DNA of 60,000 nucleotides from NCBI RefSeq assembly GCF_910592395.1, contig NC_088311.1:4530501-4590500 (forward strand), read 5' to 3'. The translations under genes were made by a program, and so were the position numbers. How positions within the stretch are numbered: position 1 is the first letter of the stretch; every line of letters starts with the position of its first letter. Source of the DNA: Lineus longissimus (taxonomy: Eukaryota; Nemertea; Pilidiophora; Heteronemertea; Lineidae). Below are positions 22,729 through 36,328 of this stretch, in pieces. Under the pieces are notes generated by a model. It was not told the origin of the DNA. It made no database searches and saw only the letters and a list, made by a program, of their open reading frames with translations.

Positions 22729-25700
22729 TTCCAGGAGGATCCCAATGCAACGCGATCTTTGAACATCAAACTTTGAACGTTGAACGTTGAACTGAAATAA
22801 ACTTCGAGTGAGAAGAGGCTATACTTCAAAGACAACCAGTGAAGTTAATGTAAGATTCCAGCGAAGTGGCCGGTTTTGTGCTGCTACAGGTGGCGGCGAT
22901 CAGTGGCGATCTGGGGTATTAAACTTCGCCCACTTATACTCACAACCTTGTTGTGCCTTTAAGATCTTTAACACTAACAGCAGGGCCCAAAATTGTGGTG
23001 CCTCTGACGCATCATTGTGTGTTTTCAAGAATGAATTGATTTTTTGTGAATACGTGTATTGTAATGAGGGGCAGGTAGGGACAATTATAGAGACTATGCG
23101 CTTCTGGTGCCCATCCACAAAAAGTCCTCCTATGAATGCATCAGGGTCAGGTTTCACCACATTTGCCGCTCTGACAATTGCGGAAAAAATGCAGCTGCTA
23201 AAAAACTTCGTTTGAATTGCAACATGATACACTCAAATTTTCACTTCCGCTTATTTTTTATGGGAATAAAAGTTAAATAGAACTTTTAAAGTGTTGGCAA
23301 CCAATACCATTTAAATGGGTTTATGACACGTAAAATTTCAGGTCAACAAATGAGTTCTAATCAAACTCGAGTTAATAGGACTTGATTTTTCTCCTTATAC
23401 TCATGCAGGAAGCGCTTCGGGTGAGTCGCTGCAACATTTTGCCCAAAACTGCCAAAGTTTTAGGAGGTTGTGACACGTGAAATTTGAGGTCACTGATTGG
23501 CTTAAATTGTCTAATCGACGGCAACAGAACTGTGCTTTTCACACTTTTTGAAAAGTGCGACACTCCTGTCTCTTTGATGAAGGTGCGAATCGAGGCCTCG
23601 GGTCTCACCAGCCTGAAAAGTGAAACCCAGCATTACACAAGGGACTCTCACAATAAATTGTTGGTTTAAGTATCATATTTCACGTGCAGTGTGGGTTACG
23701 TAATAATTTCTTTCTCCATGTTTTGTCCTAGGTTGTTACAGGACTGAACTTCCAAATAAAGACCTAGCACGCGTTCGCAACCCCCATCCTATCCCAACCA
23801 CCAAAACCAATTCCGATCTCTCTATTTGTTGAGCTTATTTCAAACTCAAACGTCTTTGTTACCGTCTTTGATTTGCTGTCAAATCTAAAACGGTGGGTAA
23901 TTCGAGATTTAAGGTTTGCAAATCTTTGTTATGGTTAATGTTGAGTTAGATCCAAATATGTTTTCTTTCGACAAAGTTTTCACCAGTCGATCCAAATGGC
24001 ATCATCAAGTCGGTCTGCTTTCCGTTAGATGGCGGCAGCAGTGGATATCGAAGTTAGGTTGTCCGGGACGCCCGGGATTTCATTCACATCTGATTTCTGT
24101 TTGGCGGTCTGTTTGAATATCTTTGCGAATCTGCGCGATTGTCCGCAGGATTCTTTAACAAAGCAATAGAAAGTATTGAGGGCAGCAGCTCAACGGTCTG
24201 GTAAGGACAAAGCCGCAGCCAGAAGACTTCAACCTATTCGTAAAACAGAGAACCAACTAAAAATGTGGTATGTCAACGAAAATGTCCTTCCTGTCAAGTC
24301 ATTTATAACTCATTCTGTCACCTGGCAACTGGCAACTTGAATGAGCCACGGAAAGTGATGAATCATGCTTACTGTAACCGGTGTGGTCAAGCATCGGTTG
24401 CCAGGTTAGGCCGGACTTGAGAAATTGGATGGTCCTGGTGCACGTTTGCAATCATTTCCGATCGGGCCGGTGTCCAACAATATTTAACGTCAGATATATT
24501 TTCACGGATCATCCATTGCTGATCATCTCTTGTCCTTCTCGCAGTTTCTTTAAACAGTAATTTGACGATTTCAATATAATCCTCACTCCGGGAACAAACG
24601 ACGTGTAGAGTGGTCATACAAAGTGCAGGGTTGTCATTTGACACAGGTTAAGACTCTTGACATGTCTGTCGCTGGCGTTGGCTGCCCAAAGAACAACCGG
24701 CCATCCAAGCCCACGTCCCCTCCATGCAGGCAGTGAAGTTGCCTCGTGCGTGTCAACTCCATTCTCCCCCGCTGAATGCGCTTTTTCAGCCAGAGTATTT
24801 TCATCATGAGCTGCGACTGAAAGTTGTTGAGCGTCATGTTTCACAGAAAGATGCTCATCGTTCACAAAATGGCAGCGCGAGTCGCACCTGTGTGTACATA
24901 CTTGAAACAAGGACTTACCACCCACTATTGTGCGCCACAATCCGACTGCAACCTGCCAAAGTTCTCAAAGATGAGTTCACCTACTTGAGTTCAAGTCTGC
25001 CAGTGTAATAAGAGGTCAAGAATTGGTTAATATCACGTGGAAGAACCTTTACACCCAATTCGGATGAGGACTGAGAGATCATTTTGTTGACATGATGTCA
25101 CGTGTGATGCTTGTGGCGTCTCCGACGTAGTGAGGGTTGCGGATGTTCAAAGAGGAGTCGAGTAGTTAACCATGTTGGAGTTTTTCGTGTTATTTATTCG
25201 TGCAACTTTTCATACAGAAATTTCTCATTAAGGGCCTCAAGCCTTATGTTCAGTAACAGGAATACAAATGGGTACAAAAAATGACACACACACTGCCAGA
25301 CACTGCCAATAATATCATCAAGGGCCAACTCAACGAAACCTGTGAAGAACCATCCTGGCGTAACCCGTGGTTTTCAATATACTCCCCCTGTCGAATAATG
25401 GGGAAGAACTTACATACATGTACGTGCTGCCGTCTAACGTATGATGTTGTAACTAAACTAAAACGCTTTGTCCTCGGTGGATGTGATGATGTATGCGAAC
25501 GGGATTGTATTATTGCTGGAATCAGAACAGGTTTTTTTTTCATTTACTTTGATTGCCTATGTCACATCCACAATAAGGACTGACTAAGAGTTCAAAATTG
25601 TTGTATCTAATCTGAATCGGGATCTGAATCCAACTGGCAGCCGTTTGCCGCCTTCAACCGTCCAGTGGCGCCCCTCTGTCTTCTTCATAAACTTGCCTGG

Positions 25701-28628
25701 TAAGGCCGAGAATCGTACTCCTTCGGTTGTTAGGCGGATGGAAAAATCGAAAGCATCACAATTCTCATTCTGTAGAAGCTGATGACATTTTTTTCAAATA
25801 ACCGTACACGTGAAAAATATGGGACAGTTAAACAAAAGTCACCATGAAACCAAACAATGGACACATATTGGGTAACCAACAGTCTTTCCAGCGGACAATG
25901 TAACCATGATTTTCAAAGGAACAATTTTCTGTATCATTACGTCATAACCCCCAAATAGCGTATTTATATTAGTTTGATATCGCCTCGGATACGCGGGTTT
26001 GTCCACGATGTGTTTTGCCCGACAGATTGTCAAGGGAGAGGTGTTATCACAAATGGCGGTAATTTCACCCCTATCAATTGTGACACACCTGCACCCATGT
26101 CTATTGGCTGTAACGTTATATCAATTCCTCTTCGTCGAAACCCTTTTTAGTTCTTCCCTTTCACGCCCTGTGCCCCTCCCAAAGACTAACTTTACTCAGT
26201 GTAATGACAGCCGAATAATTCTATCTCTCATTCAGATACATGTAGGACCCACATAATCAATCATACGATGTCAAATATAAAATTTCATGAGAAATTTCGG
26301 TCACTGATTCCTAAAATCTTTTAAACATTATAATAAATCATCATAGTTCTCAGCAGTTCTCAGGAGTTTCGGGAGGCAAATTTATCGCAATGCATTCAAT
26401 ACAGGCCTTCGCAAGTTGTCGTTAGGTAACCACCAACAGCAATATTGCATGGGCTTCTCTCTTCTTCTCGGTTAAACCCACGATCATACCAATATGTTTT
26501 CCGTCCAATTAGACGTAGGTAATCCTCAGATGTGGCCTAAAATTATCATTGTTTGTACCCATGCGTTCATTTCTCCCGTAGCGACGTTTGATTTTCATAT
26601 GGCCCATTTAATAAGCAACCCCTAATAAAGTAAATGGGCTCACGTGTGGGCCGCGTATCAATCACAACATTGGACGTTTTTTGCTAATAAACACACCTAT
26701 CAACCCATAAGACAATATCAACCTCCAAAAAACGACCCCAGAGCTTCGGATCAGTCACTTTTAAGTTACATGTTGGTGCTGCCCACCCTGTGTAGCTGGC
26801 GGCCTCACCCGATCTTTTGACTAATTGTACCTTTGAAGACGGACACGAACCCCAAATCACAGAAACGAAACTCGAGATGTTTTTACTTAATTCAGCCGTA
26901 AAAATGCTACATTTACTATTGACGAAAATGGCGACCAGGAAAATCGACACCAAAAACTCAGCTGAGAAATTACAACCCGAAAATGTCATAATAGATCATA
27001 ATAGAAACGGAGTAATTTCTAGTTGAAAATGAAAGAGTCGGCAGCCCACCCTTTGCAATATGCGAAGACACCAAAGGCATGGCTGAAGCTCCACACCTTC
27101 CAAGATTGCACAGCGCTTGGAGGTGGACAACCTGTCTGACCCGGGTCACCCGCTTTCAAACTCATTGCCCTTTCATCACCTTCTTCCTGAAGGGATTTCA
27201 GAGGCTGAAAAGTGGTAACTTAATATTTTCGACCAGATTCGATTTCATCTGAAAGATTGAGTTTCAGTTTTTCGCTGGTTCGCAGCATATGACGTTGTTA
27301 TTGGGAATTGGTTAATGACATCAACGGATGCCGATGGCGTGTGCTCTTTAAGAAGAAAGGCATTACGTCTCTACATGTCTTAGAATCGCGAAATAAGTCC
27401 ATAACAACTGCACACTTCATGAACCACAGTGGGGTGACTTTCCAAAAGTAGATTTCGTATCCTGTAGAACAAAAAAATGACACCTACACGAACAATCATA
27501 GAATTCCTTGAAAATAGGGTATTTATTGAGAACTATACCCCAAAGCCTGAGAACAGAAATACGTTTTTGAAGTTGGGCTTCCCTTTTCTTTCATATCTAG
27601 TCTTTCTTTGACCTGTAAGTTGGGTTTCTCTTTTCCGTCATTATATCACCAGTGAGTCTTTTTTTGACCAGGTCACTTGGGTTTCTGTTTTCATTCATTA
27701 TATCATCAGTCTTTCGTCGGTGACGTGTTACTTGTAGTCAATTCAATCCGAAAGCATACATGTACGACGAAGTTTGTCGTTTCGCTTTCATGATTCTTTT
27801 GTTCTTTTTCCCGACAATAAAAAAATAGACAGACTTCTGGATGGGCCGAACTAAATGGGATTTAATTACCCAACAAACGCCTGAAATCTCGTGAATGGTC
27901 ACACATTCGTATTAGATTTATACCAATTACCCTAACACTAAAAGCGAGACGGCCAGACACGGTCATACTGTTCAAACTTCATATCTTCATTGTCCTAAAG
28001 TAAACAAAGCCACGCGTCTGCAATTAGGGTTTAAACATTTAAAGACCATACATCGGTCGAGTCATCTTTAAATTGCTGGTAATTGCTAGATAGCCGATTG
28101 ATTTCTTTTATAAAAAGTTATGTTAACATGGCCACCTGCATCGTCAGTGCCTTGGTCAGGGGACAACCTGCGGGACCCACATATCCCGGGCCGTCAAATC
28201 GCCTCCATAAAGCGCCAATCATGTGTAAAAACCACACGAAAGCTTCGTCTCAAGTGATACGGCCAATCATTTGTGGTCCTCAGTGTTACAAAAACCTGGT
28301 GAATTGAATCATTTCGATCATAAAGAGGCCGAAAGAGCTCAAAAACGATATCTCGGTTAATGGTTGCATCAAGTTGGGTTTGTCAACACTGCATACTTGT
28401 TGCGCAGGTGCCTGTGGAATAAGGATGTCTAGAAAGGCAGAAGAAGACATTTACATGTAACTTGTCAATAATAACATGTACACGTATTAATGTATTACAC
28501 ATGCTCATGTTGACACATCGCCGTCGTTTAGTCGTAAACATCTCATTAAAGTTCAATTTGCTATTCTTCTTGTTCAATCGAATAACTGGCAAATCATCCA
28601 CGACACGGATTCATGAGCAGTGGCCCAC
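22729..28628. other. Intergenic, no gene recognised
   Basis: The open frames reach at most about 135 codons, usually with competing frames on the other strand, and none matches a family I know. A short TTGAACG tandem lies at 22,773-22,792. A splice-acceptor-like site (GTTCTACAG, minus strand, about 27,463) precedes a 53-codon open stretch ending near 27,298, but it lacks a partner exon. Confidence 0.5.
23324..23492 (+). repeat. Direct repeat pair, 22 bp, 147 bp apart
   Basis: TGACACGTAAAATTTCAGGT continues to TCA-type ends at 23,324-23,345. A copy at 23,471-23,492 differs at two of 22 positions. The cores ACGTRAAATTT also resemble the end of the 41.06-kb duplication read in reverse. Confidence 0.6.
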
Positions 28629-28745
28629 CCCCTCTATCCAGAACTCTGCATTTGGTCCCCAAGTTGTTTTCGATTGAAATGGACCTCTGTTATCAGGACA
28701 CCCCTCAATTAAGGACAGCAGTTTTCGTCCTAAGGGTGTCACTGC
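28629..28745. mobile_element. Possible DNA-transposon end remnant (pogo/Tigger-like units)
   Basis: Two successive units have the layout CCTCTAT-gap-GGTCCCC and CCTCTGTTATCAGGACACCC, TTAAGGACAG, GTCCTAAGGGTGTC. The second contains an imperfect inverted repeat (GGACACCCCT against TAAGGGTGTC). Units of this sort are common at the ends of Tc1/mariner-pogo-related elements in marine invertebrates (family knowledge, from memory). A related fragment occurs at about 48,474-48,505. No transposase is visible. Confidence 0.35.
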
Positions 28746-31700
28746 AACTGGTCGGAAATCGTCCAACGAACCCACCATGGTTCCGTGTGATCTATTTCAA
28801 ATTTCCACTCGTCGCATTGAAACTATTACTCTATAGAAACTGACAGAGGCCCAGGTATTTTAATTAGAATTAACGACTTTGAAAGAAGTCTGATCAGATA
28901 AGAGAAGATGTGTTCAGTCCAAGGTCACACTAATCAACGAACTTTAAATCGTAATTGAGAGCGAAATATTTCAATCTTTCTCTGAATTGAGGCTATCGTG
29001 ATTGGTAAATTTTCAATCCCCTCTCGCATTGAGGCGATCGGCCTTCTTAACGGTAGCTAGATTAGTGGGAGGAGAGAGTAAACCAACTCCGAGGTCAGTG
29101 GCCCCTGTTCAAGGCTTGTCCCTCTGTCCACAAGGAGCGTCCCTGTGACAAGCCAAGGCCAACAAACCAAAGGAGAGTCCGTCAGTTTGAGATTGACCCT
29201 CCGGTTATTGGACGACAGCACACTGGCATTTCTGATCAGTTAATCTCTCTACTACTGAATACTGATACGCAGAAAGATTTGTTAGCTTGGTCAATGGAGG
29301 AAGGAATGAGGTACTTATCCTTGAATATCGAAAGCCATCCTTTGGAGATGGACATTTTATTGTCTTAAAGGAGAAAAAAGCTTCAATCGCTATATTGCGG
29401 CATTGTCTTCTCTTGGTTGACCATGAGAAATCTATGTATACATCTACTTATCCTTGAACAGGAAAGGTCATTTCATTGCAGGTGAAATCTCGTTCCCTCC
29501 TTTGGCATCCCTGAATTGGTAGCAGCATTGTCAGTTGAAAGTCCGGCTTTCTCATTAATCCCAATGCAAGGTGCCGGAACAAGGTCAGCATTTTTTAAAG
29601 CACGAAACATCCAAGGACAAAACATAATCAAGGAACTCTGCCATAATGATGCTAATTGTTTTGACCTTTTCACTAACTATACTAACAATTTATATCGACC
29701 ACATTCGGGTAATCCCACTGATCATTGCTCATAGCGACCACTTGCCAGTGAACCGGCAATGACAACGAGGAGACCCATCATTGAGAAGATGTTGAGCGGA
29801 GGGTTTTCTAAACAAAACCCCTCAAGATACTTCGGGTCCATTGGCCATTCGGACACATGTCCCATGAAGGTCAATTTGCTCTAACGATTATCAAACCCAT
29901 CGTTGTCCATTATCTGAATGGTGCTAAACGGTTGTTCATAATCATGTCACACTCAAGGTTGTTACTACGGCCATAATATAGTCCACCGAAATTGGTTAAC
30001 TGAAAAGGACGATCGGACAGTGTGCCGCGTGGTCGCTTGCCACTGAGAAGTCCTGCTTTCGTACCGGCGAGGTGTGTCCGTAGCGGCGAGTCAAGGGCAT
30101 GTAAAGTACGACCTCCTCTGACGGAGCCACGTGGACCATGGTCAATCCACCAGGGATGACCACTTATGGCCCGGCGACCAGAAGGAAACATACGGTCAAA
30201 ATATGTAATCCTCGGGCGGTGTCGCTCAGCGGACGTTTCATGGTTGAAACTGTTGAAATGCCATAATGACGCTCCTTTGGGTCCATTAACTAATTAGTGG
30301 TGGGGCTAATGAATAATATCAGGAGTGATTTAATGGGATCAAGTACCGTACACCGAGTAGAAACCATCAGTTACCTCTGACATCGAGGATGTACTCATAA
30401 CTTCTCATGCAAGTCCTGTGCGCAAAAGGCATCGGAACAGTTACGTGGTCGGTATGCGAGTTGTCTTCTGGTAAAACTTGCATGCAGTTCAGCGACTTTA
30501 CTAATGTTTCTACCACATCAATAGAAATGGATCTTTACTTGTAATCAGCGAGCATCCAGCTACTGTCTGTGTACTTTCAACGGACTTCATCAGATTAAAA
30601 CGGAGATAATGTGATATGGCGGAAAATACGCCGCGGGAATAGGCGAGGAGGAACTACAGGGTAGTTTGAACGCTAGCATGCAGGCGATGATTCTGTCAGC
30701 ACCTTGTCGAGGTGTGCCAGTACGACACGTCAAGGTCACAGTCTTTATTACCATGTCTGTCACAATAACGCTCCATGCAATAGCATCTCCATGCCTTTTG
30801 TTCCTGCATTAACCACGTCGCTTTGTGATAGCATCATAAGGTCGCCCAGCCATTATCCGCGCTGCTCCATATCTCAAGTTTGGGAAGAATCATTACGATC
30901 CAATGTCCTAAATGAATCGTATCACACTTTCTATCTCCTCAGTGGTAAATAGCTGATATGAGGTAACAATGATGGTTTGAGTGGGTAAGAATGGATGCTG
31001 TTTCGCAGAAGAGATTGTTACACAACATGAATGTTGATATTGTTAACCTGATTTGATTCACTCATTCAGCATCCGATGAACTTAAGATTTGTTGATGCGT
31101 AAGTCTGGCAAGCGGGGACCGTCAATAGTTGATTTTGGAACAGCATCCATGAACATGATATTTGAACTTTGTAATGAAGATCCTTTCTGACAGCAGAGAT
31201 ATCATGCAAATTACAGCCGTAAAGGGGTATTGGTGTGTCAGTTGCAACTTTGTAAAAGGATGAGACACATAAAGCACAGTATCACCTCTAATCAGTATAT
31301 TGCTATCGCCTCGAAAAGATGTTCGTCGGAAAGTTCCCTTTTCGGTGGTGGAAGTGAGCGTATTACACCGGTTTATTTCATTGCATTTTTGTCCAATTCA
31401 CTGCCGCATGCCTTAGTCAACCGGTTGAAATACTATTTTTGCAGAGAAATCGGACAACCTCGAAAATGACTTATTTGAATGCATCCAACATCCATATGAC
31501 GATCACCGTAATGATAGTCTTACATTACCCAATGAAATGCTTTGTGATTAATCCAAGGTTTGCGGTAGTTTGAATTAATTTGCCAATTCAAACTTCATAG
31601 CCAAAAGGAAGGTCTCCGATCGCCGCCTTGTTATATTAAAGTGGTTCCCTTTGGATTTCTTGTAGTGTCCTGGGTGGCAACACTGATTCGAAGGCCGTAA

Positions 31701-34700
31701 GGAAACGTGGTCCAGCCAAACGCACAAAGACGTCAAGGTGAGAAGACGTCGCCTTAGTCCGTCTTGTTGAACAACTCTATTTATTTATACCTCGCGAAAA
31801 TACCCAGTTGAAATAACTCCATATTTTGAGCATCAGGTGTAATTGTATTATCTGTGGCCGTCTCACCATGCCTAATAAAACACAGAATAGCGAACCGTTC
31901 GGTTTCAAAGACGACAAACATTTCCTGAGGCAACGATTTTAATGGTTCCGGAACAAAACTGCAGAAAAGTGGCCGCCGACCATTTCGAGTTGTACATGTA
32001 ATAATTCGTAAATCAATTCTTTCATTTTTGATACCGGAGACTCTGGCGGAAAACAGAGTTGTTAATGGGGGCACGGGATAAAGCCCTCCGCTGTTTTCCC
32101 CTCAAACTTGGAGTTTAGTTACGGAAGTTATAATTAAACAGTGAATTAAAACGGGACAATGCGAATTGAAATCTTTTAAATGAGTGCGCGTTAAAAATTT
32201 GCGTCAAAGTGCGAGGATTGTTTCATGATGTTCTCGCTGGTTCCCGATGGCTTGAGCGCGCGGTGGTCGCCAGTGGCACTATCCACAGGTGCACGCGGGG
32301 AGCCGCGGACGGACAACAGCTTCGGAAGAACACTAAGAATATCTGAACACGAATAAAACGGTGTTTAATTAATACTTTAAAGAGATGTTGAATAGGAATA
32401 TAGTCACTATTCATGATCGTCCTCTGTCTTACTGAACGAGGTCGAGGATGCGGGTTGTGATTACGTGAGGTTTGAGATGATTTTTCCATTGTTCTCCCAC
32501 AGGCCTCCAACATCGCGTTTTGTGCCGAAAACCATCTAAGGCACGACATCAACTACAGACACTAGCAGTAGACCATATTTTTATTTGGCGAATAGTTCGG
32601 GAGGCGTTGAAAAGTCACCAATATGACACCATATTTGTCAATTACGAATGAGGATCACCAACTGGAAGTGATCTCAGGTGCTGTGACGTATGACGCCCGG
32701 GTTGGTCACGTGCAGAAATAAATGACGTTCTTCATCAAAGGAGGGACAGAAAACATCTTTGTTTGAAATATCGCGAAGCAATGTTAGGGTGAATGATAAT
32801 GATGAATTTTAAAACATTTTCTGACCCGCACCTTTTACAAAAGGACTGTATTGCCATCTAATTAGTGCGGTTCACACACCTGAGGATTCATTTTGCCACA
32901 TCTCGCCAGACAAACGCATCCATAAGTTCTTGCTTTTTTATATGCAACCACCCCTCGCGGAAGGCTTGCTCCCAATAACCCTAACCGGCAAACTAGATTT
33001 AGATTGGATTTTTATCGGCATCGTTGTGAATTTTATGAATTGATAACTTATCAACCCGTTGTCAGTACTTTTATCATAACTGAAACTAATGATTTTGGCA
33101 TGCAGGCCCTATAGACCCCATATAGATTCATTATGACATTAAACCTTTTGTGAAACCGGTTTGATTTCTTGCAACAAGTTGATATTCCCATGCGAATTTA
33201 ACTTCTCGAGAATGTATCGCTGGAACGCTCAAACGGAATACAAAACAGTGGTAGGGCTCTTCAGAGATAGTGTGAGAAACTCAAAACATTTATCTATTTT
33301 AATCAAAACTGCACAATTACCTTATCACAGTTTCACGAGTTTTAATTTCAAATGATACCTTTCAAATCTGTTTGGATTAAGGTCAGTCGACAAGGTCATC
33401 AAATTTAAAAAAGATAATTCCCATCTTGGCCAAATTCGAAATTATACGGTTTAATAATGAATAATTTTCGGGTGTGAAATTTAAACCTTTGTAGCAGAAA
33501 TGGACTAAAACTTCAAAACATGTTCAAGGACAATGGATTCATTCCTGTACATCCCTAGAAACCTGAAAGGAATCCAGTTTATACGATTCTCCATTCACCA
33601 GAGGTGCTAATCAGCTCGACTCAGGTTTGACAAAACCCACTTATTATGTCCAACGTCCTTGACCTTCTCAGATGGCGTTAACCACCCTCTTTCAAGTTGT
33701 TCTTGTATCTCAATACGACCTCGATTCTTTAGATACTTACAACTTAGAGGGATGGGGAACAGTTCCAAGGGACCTCACGACCAATGTATCTTTGTCAAAG
33801 CATTCCTACAGAAATAGGTAATTATGATGTCTCCTTTTGAAATTGTTTGCCTCTCAACGCGGCGGCGCCGTAACGTTCTTGTAACGATGAAGGAGGGACA
33901 TGCGCCGTGGTGTGTCCTTCATCGCCTAGTCTTTGTGACCCTTGCTCTTTGCCCCTTCTTTGTCAAGTCACCACAACAATGTACCCCTAGGGTTCAGTCC
34001 CTTTTCCTTTTGGCGATGCTGACACATTACGAGACGGAGCTATGACAGCGAAGTTGTCGCAAGACGTCGGCCACGTTTGTTGATTACCCCCCTCACACGG
34101 AGAACAAATAAAAGTCACCATTTGAATATTAAATGATAGACCAAGGGATGTAGCACTCCTAGAATTTAGCCCCTTGTGCTATCTGATTATGTTTTCCAAT
34201 AAAATCCCTCCTGAAGGTTTGATGGGGGTTATTCTTTATCAAAATCCACAGGGGTCAGAGGAGGTACCATCGGAGCGTGCAATTGCTCCCTTCTCAACAG
34301 CAACAGCCCTTTCTGCCTCATGCCACAATTGGATTACTAGCAATATAAAGAGGGCCCCAAGCAGATCCCTGGCGTGTGCCTCACGCCTTGAAGGGTATCA
34401 CAGAACCCTTTTCCGCGGTGCAATTGTTATTTTACTGCTTTGCAGATTTTTGGAATTCGATCAATTAAATCCAGTCCCGGGAGCTAATTTCCTGAGGATA
34501 GCGATTCAGGAATCATGAAGGATCTCTTGACATCCCAGAACCAGAGGGTCTACCTTGGCCTTTGTCGATTACATAATAGCAAATAAAGCAATTTTAATAT
34601 TTTTGCATAAAAATTTCGAATTCCGTTGTCAGGGGTATCAGGTGTCAATAATGCGCAAGAAATCAGATCAAATTTCTCCTCCTTTTGTACTGATTTAATG

Positions 34701-36130
34701 TCTTCCTCTTATTGTCAAATATCTTATAACGCATTTCGATGGAACCCTTCAATCAGGGCCAATTTTGTGGAAAGCGTCTTGAAAGACTCAGTCAGTTATA
34801 TAATCATACCACTTTAAGACCAGCTGCGCACAATTTGCATCTTTGATTGATCCAGTTAAATTTTCTTTAGATTTCTCATGAATCTTGCTCGAAATTAAGA
34901 ATATCGAATGTCGGGTGTTCCTCAATGATTTTGCAGCCATTCTAGAGTAACAGACGACACTATTATTCGATTCATTCGACGTAAATTTGAACCCTTTGAG
35001 GTTGACCTTAAAAATAACTTATCCCCGCATTTCAGAAGTAGTTAGGTACTTTTCACAGCCCACGAAAATGTGCTTTTGTGGAATGTTTGAATGAGGGACC
35101 TTTCAGTAGTGAATCAGATGATGACGCGGTCTCGTTGTTCTTGATTGCAGGTTCATCAAAATTATAATCTAATAAAATCACCATTCAAATATTAATGTCT
35201 TGAAAAGAACGTAAACCTTTAGTAATAATTGATTGACCTTGCGTCGATAGACAGAGATGGATTCCCTCGTGTGTAACCTTGACTCTCGCCGCCCAGTCTA
35301 TCAGACGACACGCGTTGTCTGCTGTCTCGTGCTCACCAGGTTGCGTTCCGCGACTCCAGCACCGCAACCACCCCAATAGCGCGACAAATTGGCTTAGTAA
35401 ACCGACCCTACGCCAATTCATCGTAAACAGTAGCGCAGAATTATCAAGTAATATAACTCAGATTTGTTTCCATGTTCGAGGTAGTTAACACGAAATCTCG
35501 AAAAGATTTTGGTCCCTTCTTGTAAGCAAACAAAAGGGGGCATTCTGTGCTAGTGGCGACAATTCAACGCACTCGAGTCTGCACGGGTTACATCTTCCAG
35601 CCCTCCGTCAATGTCACGGTGCGGTTTCAAGTATCTCAATTGGTTTAAAACTGCCAAAATTAGTGGCCCTGCTGGGAGGGCCCAGCAGGGTCTCGTTGGG
35701 GTGCTCGCGATCGCTAGCGAGATGGAAACGCGTTTTTCAGATTCAAAGATTGGCGAAGGACGAGTTCAACAAATTTGAAAAGGGATTTTCTACCTGCATT
35801 GAATCTTACGGTAAAGTGCCCCGCAAACAAGTGTTTTCTGTCGCTTCGACCCGTGATCATGATCGCACTATGCGACAAAACTCGTTCGTTTGCGGTGGTC
35901 AACGCAGGTACCAGAGACAAGAATCGGTAATCGCATGAACGATGTGATATCTCTTGTTCGCCAAATTCGACTGAAAAGAAAATTAACGCTTTGTCATTTT
36001 ACCAGTTTCTTGAGAGGTCCCCTGAAGGACAGACCCATGGCTTCAGCTTCGTGTAAAATAATTGAATAATTCACTTAAACGTTACGCAGTGAACGAAACG
36101 GGTTAGGTTCTCAGTTTTCCCTGTAACTAT
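28746..36130. other. Intergenic, no gene recognised
   Basis: Several open stretches of 60-115 codons occur (for example around 30,000, 31,900, 34,200-34,500 and 35,700-35,900), often with opposing open frames on the other strand. None shows a domain, splice-bounded structure or family motif. A perfect GCM-type octamer ATGCGGGT is at 32,448-32,455. Confidence 0.5.
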
Positions 36131-36328
36131 AGGGCCGTTTAGACGACGCGAAAAAATCCGGATGCGTCCCGAATCCGGATTAATTTTTCGTCGTGTAAAC
36201 GCAAAAAGATCCGGATCAATGTGGTTGCATCCGGACTAAAAAGGTACCATCGCCTTGGGTGGTTTTAATCCGGATTCATCCAGATTCGATCCGAATGCGG
36301 TCTTTTCGCCTGTCGTCTAAACGGCCCT
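36131..36328. mobile_element. MITE with terminal inverted repeats
   Basis: The ends are AGGGCCGTTTAGACGAC and its exact reverse complement GTCGTCTAAACGGCCCT, 198 bp apart. The inverted match continues inward after a 2-nt indel (GCGAAAA). TAT flanks both sides, consistent with a 2- or 3-bp target duplication. The interior holds four palindromic ATCCGGAT octamers and one ATCCGGAC. It has no coding capacity and so is non-autonomous. The superfamily cannot be assigned from the sequence. Confidence 0.85.

Noticed and set aside
22808-23232. Overlapping ORFs of 135 (plus) and 110 (minus) codons
   Set aside because: Both strands are open over the same bases, with no domain, no splice context and no family similarity; most likely chance.
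27298-27475. Terminal exon on the minus strand after a strong acceptor (GTTCTACAG)
   Set aside because: The peptide (YEIYFWKVTPLWFMK...) matches nothing I know, the phase does not join the 40-kb candidate, and no poly-A signal follows.
29910-30191. A 93-codon minus-strand ORF, Gly/Arg-rich
   Set aside because: The composition follows a local rise in GC, and no motif or gene structure supports it.
31781-32074. Phosphoglycerate-mutase-like motif RHGET in a minus-strand ORF
   Set aside because: Only five residues match and the surrounding sequence lacks any other feature of the family.
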